From assembly GCA_016124795.1 (NCBI GenBank), contig WGNB01000051.1, positions 37,914 to 101,913 of the forward strand: a DNA stretch of 64,000 nt, given 5' to 3'. The notes beneath the pieces are model-generated. The model ran no database searches, was not told the origin of the DNA, and worked only from the letters and a program-made list of their open reading frames with translations. The DNA is from Rhodopseudomonas sp. Its GTDB lineage: Bacteria; Pseudomonadota; Alphaproteobacteria; Rhizobiales; Xanthobacteraceae. Shown piece by piece: positions 54,141 to 62,492 of the stretch. A program made the translations under genes and the position numbers. The first letter of the stretch is position 1, and each line of letters starts with the position of its first letter.

Positions 54141-54181
54141 TTGTCGTGATAGACTGGGCGCGGCACAGAAAGGTCGCTCCC

Positions 54182-54871
54182 TTGTCGCGCGCGCAACGTC
54201 TGCTCGACCTGATCCAGATCTTGCGGCGGCACCGCCGGCCGGTCAGCGGCGCGGCGTTGGCCGAGGAACTCGGCGTGTCGCTGCGCTCGCTGTACCGCGA
54301 CGTCGCGACTTTGAACGCGCAGGGCGCGCAGATCGAGGGCGAGCCCGGCCTCGGTTATGTGCTGCGGCCCGGTTTCATGCTGCCGCCGTTGATGTTTACC
54401 GAGGACGAGATCGAGGCGTTGGTGTTGGGTTCGCGCTGGGTGGCGGCGCGCGCCGACGAGGCGCTGGCGGGCGCGGCGCGCAACGCGCTGACCAAGATCG
54501 GCGCGGTGCTGCCGGCCGATCTCAAACAAAGCCTCGACACTTCGGCACTGCTGGTGGCGCGGGACGATCAGTTCGCCGGCAGCGACAATGACCTCGCCGC
54601 GATCCGCCACGCCATTCGCAACGAACGCAAGCTGACGATCCGCTACACCCGCAAGGACGGGCAGGGCAGCCGGCGCACGATCTGGCCTTTCGCGCTGGGC
54701 TACTTCCAGCGCGCCATGGTGATCGCCGCGTGGTGCGAGAGCCGCCAGGCCTATCGGCATTTCCGCACCGACCGGATCGCGTCGGTGACGGCGGAAACCG
54801 CGCGCTATCCGCGTCGCCGCGCCGTGCTGATCAAGGAATGGCGCGCCGCCGAGGGCATCGCCGGCGACTGA
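54182..54871 (+). CDS. YafY-type WYL-domain transcriptional regulator
   Basis: The 229-aa protein starts at a TTG (MSRAQRLLDLIQILRRHRRPV) with an HTH_11 winged helix (VSGAALAEELGVSLRSLYRDVATLNAQGAQIEGEPGLGYVL), then a WYL domain (AIRNERKLTIRYTRKDGQGSRRTIWPFALGYFQRAMVIAAWCESR). GTG 54146 would add 12 residues but overlaps the region just after the operator. WYL regulators of this type often control a neighbouring VOC or redox gene and themselves; the paired motif supports this. Confidence 0.87.
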   Translation: MSRAQRLLDLIQILRRHRRPVSGAALAEELGVSLRSLYRDVATLNAQGAQIEGEPGLGYVLRPGFMLPPLMFTEDEIEALVLGSRWVAARADEALAGAARNALTKIGAVLPADLKQSLDTSALLVARDDQFAGSDNDLAAIRHAIRNERKLTIRYTRKDGQGSRRTIWPFALGYFQRAMVIAAWCESRQAYRHFRTDRIASVTAETARYPRRRAVLIKEWRAAEGIAGD

Positions 54872-54878
54872 TCCGCTG

Positions 54879-54895
54879 CTGACAGGAATTGGCAG
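54879..54895. promoter_or_regulatory. CTGACA-N5-TGGCAG site upstream of the VOC gene (copy 2)
   Basis: CTGACA-ggaat-TGGCAG has the same half-sites and spacing as copy 1 and lies just after the regulator stop, about 60 nt before the VOC start. Two identical half-site pairs before regulator and target point to one regulator acting on both. Confidence 0.7.
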
Positions 54896-54954
54896 CAGTA
54901 TTGTTTAGGGTTTCCCCGGTCGCAATTCCGCGATGCCGTACCGGAGACACCATC

Positions 54955-55353
54955 ATGTCCAACGCACCCGCGCCCGTTTCGCAAGCGCTCGATATCAATT
55001 ACGCGATGCTTTATGTTGACAACCCGCCGGCGAGCGCGTCCTTTTATGCCGGCCTGCTGGGCCGGCAGCCGATCGAGGTATCGCCGACTTTCGCGCTGTT
55101 CGCGATGGCGTCCGGATTGATGTTCGGGTTGTGGTCAAAACACAGTGTCGAACCGAAAGCCTCGGGCGCCATCGGCGGCGCCGAGATCGCGATCAAGGTC
55201 GCCAGCAGCGTGGCGGTGCGCGCCACGCATGCCGATTGGGTCACGCGTGGCCTGACCATCGCGCAGGCGCCGACCGCGATGGATTTCGGCACCACCTTTG
55301 TGGCGCTCGATCCGGACGGTCACCGCCTGCGGGTCTTCGCAACCGCCGACTGA
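54955..55353 (+). CDS. VOC-family (glyoxalase/bleomycin-resistance fold) protein
   Basis: The 132-aa protein has the two beta-alpha-beta-beta-beta modules of the fold: NYAMLYVDNPPASASFYAGLLGRQP, FALFAMASGLMFGLW and FVALDPDGHRLRVFATAD. It could be a drug-binding resistance protein, a small dioxygenase or a ligand-binding partner of the WYL regulator. GGAGACACC precedes the ATG. It converges with the DUF427 gene 9 nt away. Confidence 0.83.
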   Translation: MSNAPAPVSQALDINYAMLYVDNPPASASFYAGLLGRQPIEVSPTFALFAMASGLMFGLWSKHSVEPKASGAIGGAEIAIKVASSVAVRATHADWVTRGLTIAQAPTAMDFGTTFVALDPDGHRLRVFATAD

Positions 55354-55362
55354 TCGTGGCGA

Positions 55363-55752
55363 TCAGCGTTCCTCGATCGAATCGACGCGGTCGGGATAAA
55401 ACGCGACGTGATCCTTGATCGACGCGACCGCCTCATACGGCGTTTCGTAGCTCCACACCGCGTTGGCGGCGCGCGCGCCGCCAGCCGGAATGCTGAAATA
55501 GGACGCATCGCCCTTGTACGGGCAATAGCTGGCGTGGTCGGTGCGGGTGAGCAGCGTCATGTCGACATCCTGGCGCGGGATGTATTGCACCGGCGGATAG
55601 CTCGCTTCGCGCAAGGTCAGCGCGTTGCGGCTGTCGGCGACGATCTTGCCGGCGACGGTCACCACGACCCGCTTGGGCGTCGGCGTCACGGTGATCGGAT
55701 GCGAGGCATCGGGAATCTTAACGGTCCGGGTGGCGGGCTTGTTCGTTGTCAT
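55363..55752 (-). CDS. DUF427 (beta-tent) protein
   Basis: The 129-aa protein has VVVTVAGKIVADSRNALTLREASYPPVQYIPRQDVDM and HASYCPYKGDASYFS, typical of DUF427. No enzymatic function is established. GAGGAGCAG precedes the ATG. It is downstream of the MFS gene on the same strand by 65 nt and may be co-transcribed with the TetR-controlled genes. Confidence 0.87.
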   Translation of the reverse strand: MTTNKPATRTVKIPDASHPITVTPTPKRVVVTVAGKIVADSRNALTLREASYPPVQYIPRQDVDMTLLTRTDHASYCPYKGDASYFSIPAGGARAANAVWSYETPYEAVASIKDHVAFYPDRVDSIEER

Positions 55753-55817
55753 GGCGTTCTGCTCCTCGGCGTGGCGTGATTGGGCGTGGCGCGTTTCGGC
55801 GATCAAAGCATGCATGG

Positions 55818-57104
55818 CTAGATTGTCCCAGTGGGCGCGGTCCGCAAGCGACGGCCGAACAGACCGATCATCGAACTGACCGCGAAGGCTGCCAGTTCCA
55901 GCAGCCCGCCGACCCAACCGAGGTCGGATACCGAACCATAGGCAAGAACGACCGCCCCCAGCATCGCGCCCATCGAGAAGCCGAAATACATGAAGGAGGC
56001 GTTGAGCGAGATTGCGATCGACGCGCCCTCGAGGCCGGCGATGCCGATCAGCCGGGTCTGCTGCGCCGGGCTGAAGGCCCAGGCGCTCGCGCCCCACAGG
56101 GCGAGGCCGATCAGGACCGGCGCCACCGCCTGAGCCGGCGTCAGGGTCTTGGCCGCCAGCGACAAGCCGAACAAGGCAATCGCGACCAAAGGCAGCGTCG
56201 TGGCCGTGATCCGGCCGTGGCCGAAACGGTCGGTGGCGAAGCCGCCGACCACGACGCCGCTGAATGCCGCCGCGCCCCACATGAACAGCGCGATGCTGAT
56301 GTGCGAGCCGGCAAAGCCGGCAACGGTCGTCAGATATTCCGCGATATAGGCATAAACGGTATAGGCGCCGGCCGCCCACAGGGCCGTGGCGACGAGCGCC
56401 GATAACACGGCCGGCCGCTTGGCGACGCCGATGCGCTCGCGCAACGACGCGACGGTGATGCCCGAGCCGATGCCGCGCGGCAGCCCGAACAACAGGCCGG
56501 CGAGCGCGATTGTCGCCAGCACGGCGACGCCGATGAACATCATGCGCCAGCCGAAATGCGCGCCGACCAGCGCGCCGAGCGGTACGCCAAGCGCAACCGC
56601 CATGCTCATCCCGCCGTTGACGATGGCCAATGCCCGCCCGCGCCGGTTCGGCGGCACCAGCACGCCGGCCAGCGCATTGGCGCCCGGTACGTAAAGTCCG
56701 GCGGCGACCGCCAGCAGAACGCGCGCCGCAGCGAGCGATGAATAATCCGGCGCGACGGCCGCGACGATATTGCCGATAGCAAACACCGCCATCGCGGCGA
56801 TCAGCAGGTTGCGCCGGTCGAAACCGCCGGTCAGCGCGGTCAGAACCGGCGAACTGAAAGCATAAGTCAGTGAAAAGATCGCCATCAACTGACCGGCGAC
56901 CGCGACGCTGACCGACAGGTCGTGCGACATCGACGGCAGAACCGCCGCGACCATGAAGCCTTCGGTGCCGACGGCGAAACTGCCAGCGGCCATCCAGTAA
57001 AGCGGACCGTAACGAAATGCCGGCGCGGCGGACGTCACGGCGGCCTGCGGTCCGGGCGATGCGAGAGCGGAGGTCGGAACGATGGAAGCTGAATAAGTAG
57101 ACAT
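55818..57104 (-). CDS. MFS transporter (AraJ-like sugar/drug efflux type)
   Basis: The 428-aa protein has 12 helices with the early AVGTEGFMVAAVLPSMSHDLSVSVAVAGQLM segment and LAGVLVPPNRRGRALAIVNGGMSMAVALGVPLGALVG, as in the AraJ/YdhP/CmlA group of proton-coupled exporters. It lies behind the SDR gene, whose promoter carries two TetR-type operators, so it is probably induced with it. The exported compound is unknown. Confidence 0.9.
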   Translation of the reverse strand: MSTYSASIVPTSALASPGPQAAVTSAAPAFRYGPLYWMAAGSFAVGTEGFMVAAVLPSMSHDLSVSVAVAGQLMAIFSLTYAFSSPVLTALTGGFDRRNLLIAAMAVFAIGNIVAAVAPDYSSLAAARVLLAVAAGLYVPGANALAGVLVPPNRRGRALAIVNGGMSMAVALGVPLGALVGAHFGWRMMFIGVAVLATIALAGLLFGLPRGIGSGITVASLRERIGVAKRPAVLSALVATALWAAGAYTVYAYIAEYLTTVAGFAGSHISIALFMWGAAAFSGVVVGGFATDRFGHGRITATTLPLVAIALFGLSLAAKTLTPAQAVAPVLIGLALWGASAWAFSPAQQTRLIGIAGLEGASIAISLNASFMYFGFSMGAMLGAVVLAYGSVSDLGWVGGLLELAAFAVSSMIGLFGRRLRTAPTGTI

Positions 57105-57193
57105 GGCGAGGTCTTCTTTGCGTGAGAGACAACGTTGCCGGTGCGGCCCTTGCGGGGCCGCGATGCCGGTGTCGAAGCGAATGATGGCTGGGG

Positions 57194-57991
57194 TTACGAA
57201 GCGGTCTTGCCGCCGTTGACGCTGAGGATCTGGCCGCTGACGTAAGACGATCGGTCGGTGCCGAGATAGACGATGGCTTGTGCGATCTCCTCCGGGCGGC
57301 CGAGCCGTTTCATCGGTACGCCGCCGGCCATGCCGGCTTTACGGTCGGCGCTGCCGGCAAAGCGCGTCAGCATGTCGGTGTCGACCGGGCCTGGCGCGAC
57401 CGCGTTGACCCGGACGTTGAAGGGCGCGCCTTCCAGCGCTGCCGCCTTGGTCAGACCTTCGACGGCGTGCTTGCTGGCGGTGTAGAGCGACGCGCCCGGC
57501 GCGCCGCGATGGCCCATGGTCGAGGACAGGTTGACGATGCTGCCGGACCCTTGCTTCTGCATCACGCGCATCTCGTGCTTCATGCTCAGCAGCGTGCCGA
57601 GCACATTGGTATCGAAGGTCGCGGCGTAGCTTTCCGGCGTCTGGTCGACGATCGGGCCGGGCTGGCCCTCGGTGCCGGCATTGTTGACGGCGATATCGAG
57701 ACGGCCGAAGCGCGCCACGGTCTTGTCGATCAGGCCGCCGACTTCGTCGTCATGGCGGACATCGACCGCGATGAACTCGGCATTGGCCCCGAGCGCGCGC
57801 AGTTCGGCGACAAGGTCGGCGCCGGCGTCGGCTCGGCGGCCGGACACCACGACGTTCGCGCCGTCGCGGGCAAAAGCCAGAGCGGTGGCGCGCCCGATCC
57901 CGGCCAGCGCGCCGGTAATCAGGACGACGGGGTTGTTGCCGTGTCGCGTGACGGCCGAGGCTGTGATCTCGGCGTTGATTTCGGTGGTCAT
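57194..57991 (-). CDS. Short-chain dehydrogenase/reductase (SDR)
   Basis: The 265-aa classical SDR has the NAD(P) motif LITGALAGIGRATALAFA, NNAGTEGQPG, catalytic Ser in VNLSSTMG and YTASKHAVEG (YxxxK), and a C-terminal SSYVSGQILSVNGGKTAS. The ATG at 57991 is chosen over a longer frame because AAAGGA precedes it. The upstream region holds two direct copies of a TetR-type operator. Confidence 0.92.
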   Translation of the reverse strand: MTTEINAEITASAVTRHGNNPVVLITGALAGIGRATALAFARDGANVVVSGRRADAGADLVAELRALGANAEFIAVDVRHDDEVGGLIDKTVARFGRLDIAVNNAGTEGQPGPIVDQTPESYAATFDTNVLGTLLSMKHEMRVMQKQGSGSIVNLSSTMGHRGAPGASLYTASKHAVEGLTKAAALEGAPFNVRVNAVAPGPVDTDMLTRFAGSADRKAGMAGGVPMKRLGRPEEIAQAIVYLGTDRSSYVSGQILSVNGGKTAS

Positions 57992-58043
57992 GGGACTGTG
58001 TCCTTTAAATTTCGTGCCGCGAATGGTGCGCTGCGGCAATGTC

Positions 58044-58062
58044 AATATGTACGACCGTATTA
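58044..58062. promoter_or_regulatory. TetR-type operator copy 1 (SDR promoter)
   Basis: AATATGTACGACCGTATTA is an imperfect palindrome close to AATAyGTwCGwACrTATT, located 53 nt upstream of the SDR ATG. Confidence 0.75.
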
Positions 58063-58077
58063 TTTATCGCAAGCCGA

Positions 58078-58096
58078 AATATGTACGAACGTATTA
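58078..58096. promoter_or_regulatory. TetR-type operator copy 2 (SDR promoter)
   Basis: AATATGTACGAACGTATTA is identical to copy 1 at 18 of 19 positions and lies 34 bp further upstream, about three helical turns away, so two repressor dimers could sit on the same face of the DNA. Confidence 0.75.
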
Positions 58097-58240
58097 AACT
58101 TTAGGATGAGGCCCCCAAAGGCATGCGCCTGAGCCAGGTTCTGAAGGAAAAGCCGTCGGATACTGCTTTTCGGTGCAACGACAAGGCTCGGTTGTTATGT
58201 GCGGGTGAACGCGCACCCGAACCGCCGAAAAGGCGGCCGG

Positions 58241-58822
58241 TTACCGCAGCACCTTCTCGAACAACACTTTCTTGAAGCGGTCGATCGGCGCGCTGTCGCG
58301 GTGGGTTTTGCAGAGCAGATTGGCGCCCTGCAACGACGACACGATAAAGCCGGCGGTTTCCTCGCAGTCGAAATCGGCCGGCAACTCACCGGCTTTCACC
58401 GCCGCGCGCAGGCAATACGTCATGGCCGTTTGCACTTCGCCGAACACGTCGACCAGCCGCAGCCGGATGCTGTCGCAGCTTTCGCTGGCCTCGGCGGCGA
58501 AATTGCCGAACAGGCAGCCATTGCGCATGCCGTTCTGGCTCTGCCGGTCTTTCTGGAAATCGATATAGGCGGCGAGACGCGCCAACGGCGGCTGCGTATC
58601 GTCGAGCAGGGTCGCTTTCATCGTGTCGCGGCCGCGCGCCAGATAGAGATCGATGATCTCCAAGCCGAACGCTTCCTTCGACGCGAAGTGATTGGTGAAA
58701 GAACCTTGCGGCACACCGGCCGCCCGCACGATGTCGCGCACGCCTGAACCGGCAAAGCCGTGCGCGTGTACGACGCGCAGGCCTTCGGCAAGAATCTTGT
58801 CGCGGTTCGACGGTTTCGCCAT
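58241..58822 (-). CDS. TetR-family transcriptional repressor
   Basis: The 193-aa protein has the TetR helix-turn-helix (RDKILAEGLRVVHAHGFAGSGVRDIVRAAGVPQGSFTNHFASKEAFGLEII) and a C-terminal ligand domain of the YcdC/TetR_C type with cysteines (NGCLFGNFAAEASESCD, TYCLRAA). Start MAKPSNRDK at 58822; the longer frame would run through its own operator. It is upstream of the SDR-MFS genes on the same strand and very probably regulates them and itself. Confidence 0.9.
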   Translation of the reverse strand: MAKPSNRDKILAEGLRVVHAHGFAGSGVRDIVRAAGVPQGSFTNHFASKEAFGLEIIDLYLARGRDTMKATLLDDTQPPLARLAAYIDFQKDRQSQNGMRNGCLFGNFAAEASESCDSIRLRLVDVFGEVQTAMTYCLRAAVKAGELPADFDCEETAGFIVSSLQGANLLCKTHRDSAPIDRFKKVLFEKVLR

Positions 58823-58828
58823 GCGTCT

Positions 58829-58846
58829 AATATGTCCGTCCATATT
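58829..58846. promoter_or_regulatory. TetR-type operator copy 3 (regulator start)
   Basis: AATATGTCCGTCCATATT shares the outer half-sites and central CG with the two copies before the SDR gene. It lies 6 nt upstream of the TetR ATG, where binding would block transcription or translation initiation. Confidence 0.65.
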
Positions 58847-58966
58847 GAAGTGTCAAGGCGGTCTGTTACGCCCGCGCGGCTCCGGGCTTTTCTTGTGCGC
58901 ATCCCTGCGCAAGGCTAGTGTGCCGTTTAGCGTCCCTCTGACGGAACAAATAACAAAGTTATATCA

Positions 58967-60382
58967 ATGCGTTATATCTCTACGCGGGGCGCGCCCGCCG
59001 AGCTTGATTTTGTCGAAGCCATGCTCGCGGGTCTGGCCCGTGACGGCGGTCTTTACGTGCCGACCTCCTGGCCGACCTTGTCGCCGGAAACCATTGGCGG
59101 CTTCGCCGGCCGGCTTTATGCCGAAGTCGCGGTCGAGGTGCTTAAGCCCTTTGTCGGCGACGCGATCGCCGAAGCCGACCTCGCGCGCATGGCCCGCGAG
59201 GCTTATGGCACCTTCCGCCACCCCGCGACCGCGCCGCTGGTGCAACTCGGCGACAGCCTGTTCGTGCTGGAGCTGTTTCACGGGCCGACGCTCGCCTTCA
59301 AGGACCTCGCCATGCAACTGGTGGCGCGGTTGATGGATCACGTTCTGATCCAGCGCAACGAACGCACCACCATCGTGGTCGCGACCTCGGGCGATACCGG
59401 CGGCGCCGCGGTCGAAGCCTTCCGCGGCCGCAGCCAGGTCGATGTCATCGCGCTTTATCCGCATGGCCGGATCTCGGACGTGCAGCGTCTCATGATGACG
59501 ACGGCGCCTGACGACAACGTTCATGCGCTGGCGATCGAAGGCACCTTCGACGACTGTCAGGCTCTGGTGAAGGCGATGTTCAATCATCACGCCTTCCGCG
59601 ATCGCGTCCGCCTGTCCGGTGTCAACTCGATCAATTGGGCGCGCATCGTCGCCCAATGTGTTTATTACTTCACCGCCGCCGTGGCGCTCGGCGCGCCGCA
59701 TCGCAAGGTCGCCTTCACCGTGCCGACCGGCAATTTCGGCGATGTCTACGCCGGCTATGTCGCCTCGCGCATGGGGCTTCCGGTGGATCGGCTGGTGGTG
59801 GCGACCAACGTCAACGACATCCTGGCCCGCACCTTCGCCACCGGCGATTATGAAACGCGCGGCGTCACCGCGACCGCGTCGCCGTCGATGGATATTCAGG
59901 TGTCGTCGAATTTCGAACGGCTGTTGTTTGAAACCTGCGGCCGCGATTCCCACACGGTCAAAGCCCTGATGGGTTCGCTGACGCAGTCGGGACGCTTCAC
60001 GGTGCCGGGCGATGCGCTCAAGAAGATGCGCGGATTGATGTCGGCCGACCGCGCCGATGAGCAGGAAACCGCTGCGACCATCCGGACCTGGATGCGTGAG
60101 GCCGGTTATTGTGCCGACCCGCATACCGCCGTGGCGCTGGCGGTGGCCGAGAAGGAAAGCCGCGATCCTTCGGTGCCGATGGTCGTGCTATCGACGGCCC
60201 ACCCGGCCAAATTCCCGGATGCGGTTAAAGCGGCTTGCGGTGTCACGCCGGGACTCCCAGATTGGCTGTCTGACCTGCCGAAGCGGAAGGAGCGCATTAC
60301 CGTGCTGCCGGCCGATCAGGCGCAGGTCGAAAAATTTGTTTCAGGTGCGTCGCGCGCGGCGCGTGAAGGAGTTTCGGCATGA
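58967..60382 (+). CDS. thrC: Threonine synthase
   Basis: The 471-aa PLP enzyme converts O-phosphohomoserine to threonine. It starts MRYISTRGAPAELDFVEAMLAGLARDGGLYVP and has the PLP-Lys in FHGPTLAFKDLAMQLV, with TSGDTGGAAVEAF and VPTGNFGDVYAGYVA. This is the longer class of ThrC found in bacteria and yeast. Its stop overlaps the M16 peptidase start by four nt. Confidence 0.96.
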   Translation: MRYISTRGAPAELDFVEAMLAGLARDGGLYVPTSWPTLSPETIGGFAGRLYAEVAVEVLKPFVGDAIAEADLARMAREAYGTFRHPATAPLVQLGDSLFVLELFHGPTLAFKDLAMQLVARLMDHVLIQRNERTTIVVATSGDTGGAAVEAFRGRSQVDVIALYPHGRISDVQRLMMTTAPDDNVHALAIEGTFDDCQALVKAMFNHHAFRDRVRLSGVNSINWARIVAQCVYYFTAAVALGAPHRKVAFTVPTGNFGDVYAGYVASRMGLPVDRLVVATNVNDILARTFATGDYETRGVTATASPSMDIQVSSNFERLLFETCGRDSHTVKALMGSLTQSGRFTVPGDALKKMRGLMSADRADEQETAATIRTWMREAGYCADPHTAVALAVAEKESRDPSVPMVVLSTAHPAKFPDAVKAACGVTPGLPDWLSDLPKRKERITVLPADQAQVEKFVSGASRAAREGVSA

Positions 60383-61650
60383 CTGTGGAAGTAACGCGCC
60401 TCGCCTCAGGCCTCTCGGTGGTGACCGACAAGATGCCGCATCTCGAGTCGGCGTCGCTCGGGGTCTGGACTGGCGCCGGCAGCCGCGACGAACTGCCCGA
60501 CGAACACGGCATTTCGCATTTGCTCGAACACATGGCGTTCAAGGGCACGCAGCGCCGCACCGCGCGTCAGATCGCCGAGACCATCGAAGCTGTCGGCGGC
60601 GATCTGAACGCCGCGACCAGCGTCGAATCGACCGGCTATTTCGCCCGCGTGCTCAAGGCCGATGTGCCGCTGGCCCTCGATGTGCTGTCCGATATTTTGT
60701 CCGAGCCGGCGTTCGACCCGGAGGAATTGAAGCGCGAGCAGAACGTCATCACCCAGGAAATCGGCGCCACCGAAGACGCGCCCGACGATCTGGTATTCGA
60801 CCGTTTGCAGGAAGTCGCCTTTCCCGACCAGCCGATCGGCCGTTCGATTCTCGGCACGCCGGAAACCGTGCGCGGCTTTTCCGCCAAGAGCCTGCGCACC
60901 TATCTTGCCCGCAATTACCGCGCGCCGAACATGCTGGTGGCCGCGGCCGGTGCGATCGATCATGCCCAGATCGTCGAGGAAGCGCAGAAGCGCTTCGCCA
61001 GCTTTGTCGGGCCGGATGCGCCGGCGCCGGAGCCGGCCAAGTTTGGCGGCGGCACCAAGGTCGAAAGCCGGGACCTCGAACAGGTGCATATCGCGCTGGC
61101 GCTGGAAGGCGTGCCGGTGAAACACCCGGATCTTTATAGTTTGCAGGTCTTCACCAGCGTGCTGGGCGGCGGCATGTCATCGCGTCTGTTTCAGGAAGTC
61201 CGCGAGATTCGCGGCTTGTGCTACACCATCCAGGCTTTCCACATGCCGTATTCCGACACGGGCATGTTCGGGCTTTACGCCGGCACCGACGAGGCCGATG
61301 CGCCCGAACTGATGCGGGTGGTGATTGACGAAATCGCCGGCGCCACCGAGACCCTGAACGAAGCCGAGATCGCCCGCGCCAAGGCGCAGATGAAGGCGGG
61401 GCTTCTGATGGCGCTGGAAAGCTCGGAAGCCCGCCTCGGTCAGATCGCGCGTCAGATGCTGGCCTATGGCCGGCCGATCGCGCTCGACGAAATCGTTGCC
61501 AAGGTCGAAGCGGTCACGGTTGAAAGCGCGCGGGCTGCCGGTCGGGCGCTGATCCGGCGTGGCCGGCCGGCAATTGCCGCCATCGGCCCCGGCAGCGGAC
61601 TTGAAAGCACCGCGGCAATTGCCGAGACTTTGGTTCGCCCGGCGGCCTGA
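60379..61650 (+). CDS. M16-family zinc metallopeptidase (processing-peptidase type)
   Basis: The 423-aa protein has the inverted zinc motif HLLEH (H47, E50, H51) in GISHLLEHMAFKGT and the downstream Glu ligand in LKREQNVITQEIGATEDAPDD; the second M16 domain carries the R/Y region. It resembles the single-chain bacterial relatives of mitochondrial processing peptidase. The ATGA overlap with thrC indicates coupled translation, an arrangement conserved in this group though without clear functional reason. Confidence 0.93.
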   Translation: MTVEVTRLASGLSVVTDKMPHLESASLGVWTGAGSRDELPDEHGISHLLEHMAFKGTQRRTARQIAETIEAVGGDLNAATSVESTGYFARVLKADVPLALDVLSDILSEPAFDPEELKREQNVITQEIGATEDAPDDLVFDRLQEVAFPDQPIGRSILGTPETVRGFSAKSLRTYLARNYRAPNMLVAAAGAIDHAQIVEEAQKRFASFVGPDAPAPEPAKFGGGTKVESRDLEQVHIALALEGVPVKHPDLYSLQVFTSVLGGGMSSRLFQEVREIRGLCYTIQAFHMPYSDTGMFGLYAGTDEADAPELMRVVIDEIAGATETLNEAEIARAKAQMKAGLLMALESSEARLGQIARQMLAYGRPIALDEIVAKVEAVTVESARAAGRALIRRGRPAIAAIGPGSGLESTAAIAETLVRPAA

Positions 61651-61678
61651 AAGAGGCCCGGCGGGGGATAGCAACGTC

Positions 61679-62263
61679 ATGGCGTTTTTCCGCACCGTCG
61701 GCTCCAACGACAATCTGCCGAGCATCGTCGGCGATCGCGTCATGCTGCGCCCGCCGCAATCGGGCGATCATGCCGAATGGGCCGCCTTGCGCGAACTCAG
61801 CCGAAGCTTCCTGACGCCCTGGGAGCCGATCTGGCCGGAGGACGATCTGACCCGGGGCGCGTTCCGTCGCCGGCTCAAGCGCTATGCCGAGGAGCAGCGC
61901 AACGATCTTGCTTACCCGTTTCTGGTCTTCCGCCGGCAGGACAATGCGCTGGTCGGCGGGTTGACGCTCGCCAATATCCGGCGTGGCGTCGCCCAGGCGG
62001 GCAGTATCGGTTACTGGATCGGCGCGCCGTTTGCCCGCCACGGCTATATGAGCGCGGCGGTCCGGGCGCTGGTGCCTTATTGCTTCGGACCCTTGCGGCT
62101 GCATCGGGTGGAAGCGGCTTGCCTGCCCGATAATGGGCCGTCGATTGGTCTGCTCGAAAAGGTCGGCTTCAAACGCGAGGGCTATGCCCGGGGCTATTTG
62201 TGCATCAATGGCGCCTGGGAGGACCATTTGCTCTATGCCCAGCTCGCCGACGATCAGCATTAG
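61679..62263 (+). CDS. GNAT N-acetyltransferase (RimJ/RimL type)
   Basis: The 194-aa protein has VMLRPPQSGDHAEWAALRELSRSFLTPWEP, QAGSIGYWIGAPFARHGYMSAAVRALVPYCFG (acetyl-CoA site) and EAACLPDNGPSIGLLEKVGFKREG, typical of RimJ/L-like enzymes that acetylate protein N-termini or small amines. It starts 28 nt after the M16 gene, on the same strand. Confidence 0.9.
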   Translation: MAFFRTVGSNDNLPSIVGDRVMLRPPQSGDHAEWAALRELSRSFLTPWEPIWPEDDLTRGAFRRRLKRYAEEQRNDLAYPFLVFRRQDNALVGGLTLANIRRGVAQAGSIGYWIGAPFARHGYMSAAVRALVPYCFGPLRLHRVEAACLPDNGPSIGLLEKVGFKREGYARGYLCINGAWEDHLLYAQLADDQH

Positions 62264-62492
62264 CGGCCGGGCCTGACGGGGGCGGGCCCCGGCAGAGGGG
62301 CGTCGGTGCCGACATCCGGCGGGGCTCAGGTCGAGCGGATAATTCATCCATCCCAGGGTACCGTGCGTGGACGCCATGCCTTGGGCTTGCCACGCTTATC
62401 TTGCTATAAACCCCGGGCTGGGCCGGGCTTCGCCGGGATCGCGACCGCTGCGCCGGTTGGCTTCATCAAGTTCAAGAAACGTGAGTTAGAAA

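Noticed and set aside
57143..57161. GCGGCCC-TTGCG-GGGCCGC hairpin between the SDR and MFS genes as a terminator
   Set aside because: No T-run follows on the minus strand and the genes seem to share one regulator; it is more likely a neutral stem or weak attenuator.
58964..60124. Minus-strand open frame opposite thrC
   Set aside because: thrC is unambiguous; the antisense frame lacks any domain.
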